Position numbers and translations under genes: made by a program. Shown in pieces: positions 10,480 through 21,743 of a stretch of 64,000 nucleotides of DNA. Source of the DNA: Phellopilus nigrolimitatus. Lineage: Eukaryota; Basidiomycota; Agaricomycetes; Hymenochaetales; Hymenochaetaceae. Positions within the stretch are counted from its first letter, which is position 1, and each line of letters begins with the position of its first letter. Location of the stretch: contig JAJOHG010000083.1 of NCBI GenBank assembly GCA_021029095.1, positions 53,732-117,731 of the forward strand, written 5' to 3'. The notes under the pieces were generated by a model, which saw only the letters and a list, made by a program, of their open reading frames with translations, was not told where the DNA came from and did not search any database.

Positions 10480-12086
10480 TCACAACTTCGCAACCGGAGT
10501 AGTTGCACCCTTTCCCGCAAGCGTCGCGCCACCGTCGAGAAGAATTTGAGCTCCCGTGACGTACGCAGACGCAGGCGAACAGAGAAAAAGTGCTAGTCCA
10601 GCCATGTCCGTTGGAGCTCCTAATCTCCCTACGGGATGTAACAATGATTATCAGCGAGGGCGCATTTTTCGAATGAATAGACCAATTGAGTTTCAAAAAT
10701 AAAAATAGGTAATATTCGAAAAGAAATCAATCTGATGAAAATCCATGCGTACCTGTCGGTTGAATAGCTGCCATTTTATCTTCGCCCGTGGACTTGAATC
10801 CGAACGCGGTCATCTTGGAGGGAAACACACTATAGGAGCAAGCGATGAATGCGTGCCCTTAAAACAATCACAGAGTTGAAGACGGAGTTCAATTAGAACT
10901 CCCTTTCTTACCCAGGCAGAATGGCATTAACACTGCAAAGGATTCAGACTGCTCAACACGAAGGATAAAATGTGCAAGCAGAATGGAGGACTGACGTGAT
11001 AAGTCTCCGGCCCAGTGTGTTCGCGAGCAAGGATGTCAAGTGATTTACTGCAACATGTCTACATGAGTTATATGGCATGGGCGAAACGGGTCAGAAGAGA
11101 ATAGCACACCAGCTGCTTTACTCGTGTTATCTTTCACAGAAAAAAACTCAATTAGTTGTCCCGAACCAACCCAAGTTTATTAGGGGGTGATCTTACAGCT
11201 CCACAAGCCCGACCCCTCAGCAGCGAGGGAGCTTCCTTCTGTGTGCGCGCTGACTCCGGCAACAGAAGAGATGTTGATCACTCGGCCTGGGTCTAGGGAG
11301 GTCGCGTCCTTTGCTAGGAGATCGGCCAATCTTAACGTGAGAATAATTAATACCCAGTTTTCTCTAAGATTTAGATATAGATAACTTTTAACATACCCCG
11401 CGGTCACTTTAAAAATTGAACTCTAATTTTAGTTCTAAGTATAAGTTCAAAGGACAGATAACACGTACTATAGAAAACGGCTTTGACATTCAAGGCAAGG
11501 ACGCGGTCCCAGCCTTCCTTCTCTGGGAAGTCCTCGAACCGTCCACCCCATGTGACGCCGGAATTGTTAACGAGAATATGTAGCTTCGATTCACGCTTCT
11601 TTATCTCTGAAACGAGCGCATCGCACCCCGATTTTGACTAAATTCTTAAGAGTCATCGTGTACTCAATAAAATAAATGAGGCAGAGATTTACGAACCCCT
11701 AAGTTCGCGACTATGTAGAAACATTTGCCAGGTCCCGCGGTATTCAGTTCATCGGCAACCTTTTGAAGTATCGGGTTCAGTTATGCAGAATCTCGTGTTT
11801 GGAAGCACGCTTACAGCTTTTAGCTGTCCTTCCTTGCGTGCAGCAATGTATACATTCGCGCCGTTCGCGACAAGTGCAGCTGCAATCATCTTCCCAATGC
11901 CAGAACCGCCTCCGCTGACGAGGGCTGCAGTGCAATAGATAAGCACGTGTCATATAAGAACGATATCACATTCACGCGCCTATCTTTCCTTTGACATCGA
12001 AGAGGTTCTGTGTCGTGAGATCTGCCAGACAACCCGTTAGACGCGAAACAAACCGGAAAATAATGTCAATAACCTTGCAGCGACAT
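10480..12086 (-). CDS. Short-chain dehydrogenase/reductase (SDR)
   Basis: A compact SDR spread over many small exons. The start exon encodes only MSLQ, then DLTTQNLFDVKGKIGA joins ALVSGGGSGIGKMIAAALVA, the Rossmann glycine motif that binds NAD(P). ILVNNSGVTWGG supplies the NNxG motif and RVINISSVAG the catalytic Ser region. The active-site YxxxK is assembled by splicing: AGC T plus a 21-nt exon (11110-11130) yields Y-N-T-S-K, followed by KAAVNHLTSLLA. The C-terminus has AILPGVFPSKMTAFGF and ends GAQILLDGGATLAGKG. VFPSKM resembles the 3-oxoacyl-ACP reductase/RhlG-like branch, so a lipid or polyol substrate is possible but unproven. The exon boundary near 11340-11470 (before LTLRLADLL) is uncertain. 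Confidence 0.85.
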
Positions 12087-12605
12087 TCGGAAAATTTGTC
12101 TCTTGCTTCCTTAAAATAATTAAAGAGAGCTTGTCTGTTAGTGACTTGAAGTATAGAAAGTGGTGGTGGTGGTGGTGTAAGTAGCTGAGTGTCTGGGAAT
12201 CAGACGCGTTTGTACAGTAAGTAGCGCGTTTCGGCATTACCGGCTATGTTACGCGGTATTACATAAGCACACATTTCCGTTCCGTTCAGTTTACGGTGAT
12301 GGAGCTGCAACCTCTGTGATTTGCTGGTGCTTTGAACGTGAATTTGAAATTATGTTAGTCTCTCTTATCACTTTTATTTTTATGCTTCAAATTGTTCGAA
12401 TCAAATTCTCCTGTGCTCTTTTCTGAGATGCCTACTCAGTTTGTTTCCAAACCGGTATCTCTCCTCCGCTCTTCCTCACAGGTTCCAGCCCTGCAACTTC
12501 GGCTCGCTAAGCAGCTTGACTTGTTATAGCCACAATTTTGACCTTTATCGCTAGACTCCTTGAGCTGGCAGGGGCTTAAAATTCTGACAGAAACTCAAGC
12601 TAATA
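12087..12605. promoter_or_regulatory. Divergent promoter region, SDR (-) / hypothetical (+)
   Basis: A stretch of 519 bp lies between two divergent start codons and must hold both promoters. A short GGT microsatellite occurs near 12163-12177. No defined motif is assigned. Confidence 0.45.
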
Positions 12606-13438
12606 ATGGTCGAAAATACAAGAAAAATTCGAACTTCCGCACTATCGCCCAAACAAGAACGGAAACTGGTAGAATATGTCGAAACCAAGCTCCTCGATAT
12701 CACACGCAACTTTAAAAAGAGGCGAGTCGGCCAGAGATTATTAGAACTTAGTACTTGAACTTTCGCTGACTTTTGAGATACAGATCCCATCCCTCCTCGA
12801 CACTCCCAACTCTCGAATCTTACCTCGACGCAACGTACCCGGTTCTCTCTCTCATCCTGCAGATCCCCCCTCTCGCAGTTCCCCAGGCCGCTCTGCGCAC
12901 CGCGCTCCTCCTGCGGCTTACCGGGGAGTTCCTCAGCGCCGTGCCCGCATACCCTGCGTCCGCCACACCGCTCCCCGCACTCCTCGCGACACTCGACTCG
13001 CTCGACCGCGGCTGGCTCGCCGTGCTGCGTGTACAGGCATGGGATACAGAGCGCGCCGAAGGCGTCGACATCGAGATCCCGGCGGACAGCCATGACGTCA
13101 TCAGCGGGCGTCCGGAGGTGGACGCGGCCGGGGACGTGTCGCTCAGCGCGCTCAACGCGGGCGGTGCGCCGCCTGTCAGCCAGACGGACCGCGCGCGGCT
13201 GCGGAGTCTTATCGTGACGGGGACCGCGAGGCTTGAAGAATGGCTCGAGAGCCTCCGTGTCGAGTCGAATAGTGGTGCCTCTGATGCTGAGCGGGACGAC
13301 GACCTTGCGAGCGCACTCGAGAGGCTCGGGCTGCAGCAAGCGTTCGACAGCGTCTTCGAACGCACGCTCAGTGAGATGGGTGAGCTTGGTGGAGAGATTC
13401 TCAGCACGGGCGGGGAGATAGGGATGTCCGGCTGTTAA
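12606..13438 (+). CDS. Conserved hypothetical protein, 256 aa
   Basis: Two exons (12606-12721 and 12784-13438) give 257 codons including stop. Exon 1 reads MVENTRKIRTSALSPKQERK and a helix ending ITRNFKKR; exon 2 continues SHPSSTLPTLESYLDATYP and a Leu-rich segment TALLLRLTGEFLSAVPAYP. The frame only joins if the donor is GC (AG|GCGAGT at 12722); the nearby GT would shift into a stopped frame. The protein looks helical and soluble with an acidic C-terminus and no catalytic motif. I recall similar uncharacterised proteins in other Agaricomycetes but no function. Confidence 0.75.
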
Positions 13439-13663
13439 TTTGGATTCTGCTAGTCCGCATAAATGTATATCTAGTCAGCTATGCTTGTACTGCTGTAACT
13501 CGAGTTCTAAAATCTCGTTTTTTCCGAAGACAAAACAGAATGCCGGTCGCTAGTGTCTTAAAAAAAATGAGTAGTGTTATAATAGTAGAAGTACATACAA
13601 GATATTAATCCATAAAAACCATAAATATCCAACCAACCTGTCAGCTCAGTCTACAAACACAGT

Positions 13664-15918
13664 CTACACGTTCTCCCATTCCGAGATCCAATCCTTCCTT
13701 CCTTCCGTGCTATCATCTCTACTCAGCGTCTCCTTCTCTGGATTAACTCCGCTCTCGTCCATACGCGCTGCGCTCGGCAACACTACTTCGTGCAGCCGCT
13801 CACGTTTCTCCGCATCCTCACCCCAGCGCCCCAGTGCTGCTCCAATCGAAACCGAGCTCTCTGCGTCGGGGGAACCAAGTTCCGAGCAGTATGTTACGCT
13901 CTGCGCCTGCGCGTCAAATTTGGCTCGCGATAGCGCACTCGGGTTATCGCCGAAGCGCATCATCTCAAGCGTTGCGACTTCGGCCGTGCCCGCAGGCGTG
14001 CGCGAGGCGGAGCCGGAGACGCGCAGGTTGAGGATCAGACGGGAACCCTAAGCGTAGCGGATTGAAGGCGTTGATTAGTGCTACTGAGTCACGCAGTGCT
14101 CGAAAACAAGTGTGTCGAATCGAGAAGAAAACGTATCTGATGGTTATGGATTTAAAGTAAAATAAAAACTCACCGCTATCGAAAACACGGTGAGCTCCCA
14201 GCTGCGGAAAGATCACGATAAATCACTTATGCAATTAATCATCTTATACGTTCGAAGAGCGACCGAAATGTTTCTTACCCAATCGCAACCTGAGCCAGTG
14301 CAGAGTTGACGAGCTCGTACAAAAGGACGTTCGTCAGGAGGGTAACTGATTCACAGGCGGCATGATTTTAGTAACTTCCTGACCGCTCGCAGTGCGGGCG
14401 AAATAAACAAACCGAATATCCTATACACGGTTATAAGCAGGCCTGATGAGCTACCGTCCCCTGAGAATAATCCGCAAGCTCGTTGACTTACACAGCGTAG
14501 TAAACAGTACCATCTCGAAAGAACTGATTGAGGAGCGGGATGGCCGTTTTCTGCCCACGGATGCATCGGACGAAGTTGATGGTCATAAGGACGAAGAGGA
14601 TGCCTGATCCGAACAGAGGATCAGAAGCAAGAATAAATAAACTCTCGCATATGATTGACGCACTCTCGAAAATCAGTGATGGGATCCTAAAGGATAGCAT
14701 TAGATCCACCGCTTAAAAAACTGAAAGAAATGTCAAGGAGATCGCTCACCAGTATGAATAGAAGTAGCTAGGCACGTATTCAGGGAAGCATCCAGACAAA
14801 GGGAAGTCCGCGGGGAAGATCCCACGGAGCGGCGCAATAGAGACGATGCGCCGCAGGGCTAGGCCGAGAATCACCGAGAGCGCCTATTAACCGTTCTGTG
14901 AAAAGCCCCGCACGAACGTATAGAGTAAGTGATCATACCGTTACTTCGCCTGATGTACACAAAGAAAAATAAGCATCAGGATTCAGGAAATGAAATCCGG
15001 CGAGTAAGAAAAGCAACGCATACTGATGTACAGGAAGACGATCAAAGCGAGAACTGATGGGACAATCAGACGATAGATAGGATGCAGAGAATTGATGATA
15101 ACTCACTTCGCCTGTCACGTTTGTACAGTGCGTACACCCGCAGCATGAGTGAGATTTCAACTCCCATTATAATCAGTTGTCCCGCACTGCGGTTGCGATT
15201 AGTGAAGGCAACATTTCGCGCGAGCGAGTCTGAGCTTACACCCCCTCAAATATTGTCCAGTTGTGGCAGCTATCAGTCAATCAGTATGAGGGAAAGCGAA
15301 AGAAGATTGAAGGAAAACAAACTACTGTAAGAATCAATAAAATTGTGGTTAAATTTATTGTCCACAGAATTTACGGATTACTGACTCACTTTGTCGGTCA
15401 CCAAGAAGTTCATTGATTCTTGTGTCGTCGCTGAGTTTCGTGCAAGTTATTCGTAAAGACTTTCAATGCTTACCGGCCATATTTACACTGAGAGGAAAGG
15501 TTAGGAAATCGTACAAGATACAAGATAGTAGACAGAGCAACGGACATTTGCACGACCAAGGAGAAATACCGGGAAAACAAATACAAGATTTTGGGCGGCG
15601 TCCAGCCCGACCTGGAAACAGCTTTTAGGAAGGGGATGCCTTTGGCCTCCGAGAAACTCACTTCCAGATATGTTCCACCTGTATCCGCTCAATAAGCACA
15701 GTCATAAAATGACAATAATGACGCACTTCTTGGTCCCAGGTGATGATAATGTCATAAATCAGACAAACAGTTGCAGCAACTGGCGACAGAGTCGAACGTT
15801 AGTGAGTGTTTTCCAATTTAGAAAAAGTGGTACACTCGCCTCCACTGCGGTCGACGGTGTGCGCGTCGCGAACCAAGGGGATGAGGCTCTCGATTGGTAT
15901 GGCCGCGGAGGAGCTCAT
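13664..15918 (-). CDS. Integral membrane protein with DUF6533 domain
   Basis: The start at 15918 reads MSSSAAIPIESLIPLVRDAH. After the first intron, VAATVCLIYDIIITWDQE and VEHIWKSGWTPPKILYLFSR form the typical DUF6533 block seen at the N-terminus of basidiomycete multi-pass membrane proteins. Further hydrophobic exons follow, consistent with about seven transmembrane helices in the family. The last exon is a polar cytoplasmic tail (MMRFGDNPSALSRAKFDAQ to the stop at 13664). Intron 1 (15780-15839) only keeps frame as GC-AG. Function is unknown; a receptor-like role is sometimes suggested from topology alone. The middle exons are small and I did not resolve each. Confidence 0.78.
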
Positions 15919-16655
15919 GGTTAACAGTCGCACCGTGGAACTACTTCTGTATCTGATTTATATATGAAAACAGCGCTGCAGCACGTGCCATAATTAACTG
16001 CGCGTTGGCAAATGAATGGCTGAGAGCGATCAGAAGCTGTTGATGATTGCGGTACAAACTATACTTACAGAACCCAAACAGTTTCAAGCTTGGCCGGTGT
16101 TCAAGTTGGAGTCTCGAGCGTACATATCATACTTACATAACACGGACGGTTTCAGGCTTGACCGATCTTCAAGTTGGAATCCCGAGCGTACCCACAGGCT
16201 ACAACCGGAGGATTCAGAAACGTTTTGCGTGGTTGCCCTTTTGGTATCAGCTCCATGTCCATGACACAAATAGGACTTTTCGAAGTAATCCACGATGATT
16301 TTGGGAATACCTGGCGAGTCTGATGAGCAAAAGGTGCAGTGAGATAGCGAAGGTTAAGGCCGGAACCGACGTTTGTGTTTAACAGGGACCAACCTGGATC
16401 AACGCGGCCTTACATAAGAAGTTCTCACAGCCACATTTACTCATGATCGCCGTCCTCTTCGGCAACGGCAACGACGCACGAGCTAATGAGATGAACACCG
16501 GCGGCGAGGACAGCGACGACGGGCACGAGTAAACATGTTACTTCTCGCTCTTTGTAGCTAAATTGTGCGCAGCAATTCCCATTCAGCGGGTATAAATCCT
16601 GCATCTCGCGCCCGTCACCGCGCGTTTTTCATCTCATACTTCCACCCCAACCATC
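15919..16655. promoter_or_regulatory. Divergent intergenic region with a 68-bp tandem duplication
   Basis: This lies between the divergent DUF6533 (-) and NmrA-like (+) genes. No ORF is supported. It includes the imperfect tandem repeat at 16061-16193, listed separately. A CATCTCATACTTCCACC stretch immediately precedes the NmrA start. Confidence 0.45.
16061..16193. repeat. Diverged tandem repeat, about 68 bp x 2
   Basis: Both units begin ATACTTACA or ATACTTACAT, contain GTTTCA(A/G)GCTTG and TTCAAGTTGGA and end C(T/C)CGAGCGTAC. Unit 1 is 16061-16128 and unit 2 starts at 16129. They differ at many scattered positions, so the duplication is not recent. Confidence 0.75.
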
Positions 16656-17934
16656 ATGTCCGAGTCCTCGCCAGCCCAGCGTACGATCCTCGTCGTGGGC
16701 GCGACAGGCAAGCAGGGGCGCTCCTTCGTCTCCGCGATGCTCTCGACAGGATCAGCGGCGGGCCTCCGCGTGCTTGCGCTCACGCGCTCTGCCGCGTCCG
16801 CAGGCGCGCGCGGGCTCTCCGGTGTCGAGCGTGTCGCGCTCGCTGAGGCGGACCTCGACAAGCCTGACACGCTTCGGCGGGTATTCGAGGACGAGAAGGC
16901 GCGAGGAGAAGGTGGTGTGTGGGGCGTGTTTATGGTACTTGCGTTTCCTGGCCTCGGCGCGGACGCGAGCGGGGAGGAGAGGCAGGGCAAGGTGCGCGCG
17001 CTGCTTTCTTTTTACATTTTTTATCAGACATTTAATATCAAACGTGTGCACAGCTGGTCGCTGACCTAGCTCTCGAGTACGGTGTGCAGCACTTCAGTGT
17101 TCTCGTCCGTCGAGCGCGGCGGCGAGGGCTACTGACGACCAACTCACACTCGACCGTCACGCGAAGGTGCAAATTGAGCGGCACATCAAGTCTCTCGACG
17201 GTCTCCACTGGACGTGCGTATAAGCAAAGGATCGCTACCAACGCTTTTAGCTTGTGCACTGACGGCTCTTGTTTTGTATCTACCTAGCATCCTACGGCCT
17301 GCGTTCTTCATGGAGAACTTCGACGGCACCATTGGACGCATCACTGCGACAGTGCTGCGTGTCGGACTGCAGAAGGACACGAAGCTGCAGCTCATTGTGC
17401 GTCTCCCCTTTTCACCCCACATCCTTACATAAAGTAATAAAGTAAAACGCGGAAACTTTTGGCAGGCCGCAGATGACATCGGACACGTCGCGCTTGCGGT
17501 GTTTCAGGCGCCGGATGCACATACAGGAAAGGCAATCACGGTCGTCGGCGACGCGCTCACCCCGCAGGAAATCGCGGACGCATATGCCCGAGGGGCGGGA
17601 CAGGCGCTGCCGGGTATACCAGCGCTTGTCGCGCGCACACTGCTCGCGATGAACAAGCACACCAAGGGCTTGTGTGTATTTTCCTTCCCCCTTCTATCGC
17701 GGAGTCAAGAACTAAAACCTATTTGGCTGCGTTAGGATTGCGGACATCGAGCGTGTGAACAGGGACCGTGCGGCGCATTCTGAAACGAACGAGGACCTCA
17801 TCGCGCAGTGCAGGGGGCTGTACCCGGGCATGCAGACCATGGAGGACTGGGCACGCGCCCGAGGATCGCGCAAGAACCGCCAGAAAGACTGGAACAAGGT
17901 CTCTGTCGGCGAGCTTGTGCAGGGCAAGCGATAA
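16656..17934 (+). CDS. NmrA-like NAD(P)-binding protein, reading frame broken twice
   Basis: Five exons (16656-16991, 17054-17213, 17288-17396, 17466-17671, 17736-17934) fit the NmrA/atypical SDR family. RTILVVGATGKQGRSF is the Rossmann motif; ILRPAFFMENFDG and AADDIGHVALAVFQ are standard family landmarks; the tail ends VGELVQGKR. All intron phases agree. Within exon 2, however, LALEYGVQHF must shift +1 (extra A at 17096) to read VFSSVERGGEGY, then +1 again (extra T at 17133) to read DDQLTLDRHAKV. As printed, no single frame crosses exon 2. Without the two bases the product would be 335 aa. Either a recent pseudogene or two base-calling errors 37 bp apart. NmrA proteins act in nitrogen and redox regulation, but family members are diverse. 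Confidence 0.82.
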
Positions 17935-18345
17935 TGGAAGAAACGATCCGGAATTGAGTATGTATACCCCTGCAAATCGTGCATTGTTCTCTGTGTTCTG
18001 TTCCACTAGCTGCGTGTTTTCCACTTTTCTTCATTTGGCGTTTTTAGTTTTTCCCACGGGCATGTTGTTTGTTATATCATTGTATCGTTGTCGCTCACTT
18101 CAGAATTTTGCTATGTTTGGATATACCGTATTTCCAGTTGCTGTCTTTTGTTTGCAATGAGCTCTGTTATAAGTTAATTTTTGAATTCTTATGCATTCGG
18201 GGAGTGCATCTTACTACACGTATGCAAATTGTGCTGTACGACACCTTTCTAGATGCACCAAACGATCGTAGAGTAGCTCCGGCAGAATAGTCGGACGTCC
18301 GATTAAAAAGTGCGTACGCAATCGACATTAGTAGTACATCTCTCA

Positions 18346-18736
18346 TCAACGCCTCTTTTGAGTACGACGAGAATCGGCTAAGAGAGAAGTACCAAAGATG
18401 TGAGTCCGATGGGTCGAATAAGAAAAGGCCAACCGACGCACCTTTCGTCTTCGCCTTCTTCGGGGCGCCTTTGCCTCTGTCCCTGTGTTCTTTGACATCG
18501 ATTCTGCGGCGCACCTCGTGCACATCAACGAGGTTCCAGCCAGGGTACTCCTTGTTGAGTGCGCCGATGGACATCTCGTCCCGCTCCGGGTAGTACGCGA
18601 CCATAGACGGCCCGCGCATGCGCGAGCGCAGATATTTAGCACCCGTGCGCTGCGACCCGGGGTTGAACGCCGTTTGGAAGATGGAGCAACGCAGGCGCGT
18701 GAGCGACTTGAGGAGGCTGGGCGCGACGTTGGCCAT
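18346..18736 (-). CDS. Mitochondrial ribosomal small-subunit protein S33 (mS33 / Rsm27 type)
   Basis: Two exons (18736-18442 and 18377-18346) give 108 residues, the usual size for this family. Hallmarks are RCSIFQTAFNP, RTGAKYLRSRMRGP, YYPERDE, EYPGWNLVDVHEV and the basic GKGAPKKAKTK near the end. The protein is a subunit of the mitochondrial small ribosomal subunit. The short C-terminal exon encodes ADSRRTQKRR before the stop. It is divergent from the SUV3 gene, another mitochondrial gene-expression factor, with 314 bp between start codons. Confidence 0.9.
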
Positions 18737-19050
18737 AGTCTAGTCTTTGACTGTCGCCGTCGGTCGATGCGCCGTCGAGGTCGTCGTTTGACGGCGATGA
18801 GTTGAAGGAAACTCGGAAAAGGAAGGCTTCACAAAACAAAATACATAGAAAAACCCCGAAACAGACCATAATGTTACATTATGTCACTGATTCTCTATAA
18901 AATCCTTATACGGAAGGTAGGTACGGAGTGTGATAACGTAAGTAATCTATTTCAGGTACCTCCGACTCAGAAAAGGAAAGAGTGAAAGAAAAAAAGGCAA
19001 GTCAAACTTTCCACCGTCACTCACCGTCGACGTGCACGTCGTGCACACTC
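18737..19050. promoter_or_regulatory. Shared divergent promoter, mitochondrial S33 (-) / SUV3 (+)
   Basis: A 314-bp interval separates two divergent start codons for two mitochondrial gene-expression proteins. Both promoters must lie here. The interval contains AT-rich sequence near 18870-18910. Co-regulation is an inference from arrangement only. Confidence 0.5.
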
Positions 19051-21425
19051 ATGCCGAGCACAACACTATCGATATGCGCTCGCTGTCGTCGCTCTGCTCT
19101 CTCGGAATTGCTTACGAGGCCGCGTTCTCAACCTGTGAGGAGCTTCCGATCATCTGCCATTGCGCAAAGAGGGTATCTTGCGACGAAACCATCCCCACCT
19201 CATCGTCTCCCTCGTCCCTCTTTGGCATACAAGAAGACTTCGGGCGATGTGGAAATTACGCCACAGAAAATTCACCGGCGGACCAAACGCGACAAATTAG
19301 TTGAGGGACTCCCTCTCTGGACGCGCTGGACCAGCACCTTAGAGCGTCTGGAGAGCATGGGCGTCGAAAAAGAGCATGCACAGCGTTTGCTCAAGATGTT
19401 TGAAACCGAGGAGCCGTCCACGCATGGCGGCTGGTTTCCGCCCAAGGAGGACGAAAAGTGGCAGATGGACCGCATACGGGAGGAAATAGAACATGACCTA
19501 CCCGGTGGCGTCAGCAGGGCCTACACCCGCCGCTTCCTCGCTTGGGTGCTTGACGTGCGCCCAGACTGCGTGCCACCGTCTGTGCTCGAGGCGCTCGCCG
19601 CCGTGCAGGAAGTCGTCGACTACACGCACCCCGAGGAGTGGTACACCTCCGCACGCATGCATCGCCGCAAGGTGTACATGCACGTCGGCCCGACAAACAG
19701 CGGCAAAACGCACGCCGCACTGCGCTCGCTCGCCGCCGCGCGTCTCGGCGTATACGCGAGCCCGTTGCGCTTACTCGCACACGAGGTCTTCGACCGCCTC
19801 AATCAAGGCAAAATTGTTCCCCTTGGTGCGGACCCAAATGCGCCGTCTGAGACGCACAAGCGCCTGTGCAATCTGCGAACCGGTGAGGAAGCACGCATCG
19901 TATCCGAGGAAGCTGGTCTGGTGAGCTGCACGATTGAGATGCTCAGCATGCGGACCCGCTTCGACGTCGCCGTCGTCGACGAGATACAGATGCTCGCCGA
20001 CCCGGATCGTGGCGGCGCATGGACTAATGCCGTGCTCGGGTTGAATGCAGCTGAGATCCACCTGTGTGGCGAGGAGGGTGCAGTACCTCTCGTGCAGAGT
20101 ATGCTCGAGGGCGTCGGGGATGAACTGATCGTTCACCGGTATGGACGCCTCACGCCGCTTTCCGTCGAAGAGGAATCGTTGAAGGATGATTTAAAAAATA
20201 TCAAGAAAGGCGACTGCGTCGTAACGTTTTCGAGGAGTGGTATTTTCAATTTGAAGAAACGGATCGAAAAGGAGACGAATATGCGTTGTGCGGTTGTCTA
20301 CGGCCGACTTCCTCCGGAAGTACGCGGTGAACAGGCCGAGCTCTTCAACAATCCCGACAGTGGCTACGACGTGCTCATTGGCAGCGATGCGATCGGCATG
20401 GGTCTAAACTTGTATGTGCAGATTTCGTTTTCTCTTTATTTTACTGACTTTTTTCTTTGTTTCTTTTCAGGAAAATCAAACGCATCGTTTTTGAATCTAC
20501 GTCGAAGTTTGACGGTGTCAAGCAGACCACGCTCTCACTTTCTCAGCTTAAGCAGATCGCAGGCCGAGCAGGCCGTTACGGGCTTCTTCACGAATCCGAT
20601 TCCGGTGGCACTGTGACGACTCTGAAGGACGTTGACCTACCCATTGTCCGTAAGGCCGTCGAGATGCGTGCCATCCCAGTTGCGAAGCGCGCCGTCCTCC
20701 CGATGACCTTGCAGATGTACCGCGACCTCGAGCAGATCGTACTCCCGCAAGGGAGCTTCGCCGCCGCATCAGACGTCCAGCAGCACGCGGCGCGCACGCG
20801 CGACTGTTACACGCTGCGCATCACCTCGAAAGACGACGAGGTTGTGCAGACCGTCGACTCGATGTGCGAGGACTACACCCTCGGGGAGCGTCTGCACATA
20901 CTCGTTGCGCCCGTGGCGTGGCGCGACGAGATCGTGCGCACTGCCGCGCAGCGTTTCCTACACATGTACCGCACGGACATGTGCGTCGGCCTGCACACCG
21001 CGTGCGCGGGGCTCGGCGTGCTCGAGGCGCGCGACGAGGTGCGGCGCGCACGCGCCGCTGCGACCGACGGCAGCGGCGAGGGCGAGGCGAGGGTGCCGCC
21101 GGACACGCTCATGAAGCTCGAGAGTCTGTACCGCATCGCGGTCCTGTACATGTGGTTCAACATGCGATACCCGCTCGTGTACGGCGAGCGCACGGAAGCC
21201 GTGTCGATGAAGGAGGAGTGCGAGTCGGCGATCGAATGGTGCATCGAGGGCGTCCGGGATGTGCGGGTGACCCGGAAGGCGATGCTCGGGCAGGAGCAGA
21301 TCCGTGACGGGAACCTCTTGAGGTCTATTCGGAGTCACCGGCCTCAGGAGGCGCTGCACGATGTCGTCGCTCCCGACATTGGCGAGCCTGCTGTCGTTCT
21401 GACTCAGACTCTGGGGACGACTTGA
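19051..21425 (+). CDS. SUV3: Mitochondrial ATP-dependent RNA helicase SUV3
   Basis: Two exons (19051-20411 and 20471-21425) encode 771 residues. The N-terminus is basic and Ser-rich, as expected for a mitochondrial targeting peptide. Walker A GPTNSGKTH starts at residue 213, the Walker B variant DEIQM at 310, and motif VI QIAGRAGRYG at about 482. GSDAIGMGLNL and KRIVFESTSKFDG are characteristic of Suv3 rather than of DEAD-box helicases generally. With an RNase (Dss1 or PNPase) it forms the mitochondrial RNA-degrading complex. An in-frame ATG at 18982 exists, but the 19051 ATG gives the better presequence. The C-terminal SUV3 domain is present (LESLYRIAVLYMWFNMRYP). Confidence 0.95.
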
Positions 21426-21743
21426 AAACTCCGTTCATCTTCCAGTTATAGATTAAAAATTGCTGATGCATTTATGCATGCGTCTGGTGACCATCCTCGC
21501 ATCGCCCACTTAGCTATACATTATACATTGTAGACTATCATTTTTATTCTCAGTATTTAGCAGCACCCACCAAATAATGAATCACTCATCCCTGCTTTCC
21601 TCAACGACCATCAAGACACATAGAAATGTATATTGCCCATCCGCCGCCAAACACTGGTGAATAAAAATAAGTCTAGTCGAAACAAGGGTGTACACAATTC
21701 GGTTTGTAATATCGGATTTCTAGAAACACGCTTAGTCTGCCTG
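21426..21743. other. Convergent intergenic spacer (SUV3 / NAA35)
   Basis: The 318-bp spacer between two convergent genes is AT-rich in its first half. No ORF is supported; it should contain the two 3' UTRs. Confidence 0.5.

Noticed and set aside
12773..13438. The ATG at 12773 as start of the 256-aa protein
   Set aside because: It lies inside the intron. The upstream exon from 12606 encodes a well-formed N-terminus that joins in frame through the GC donor.
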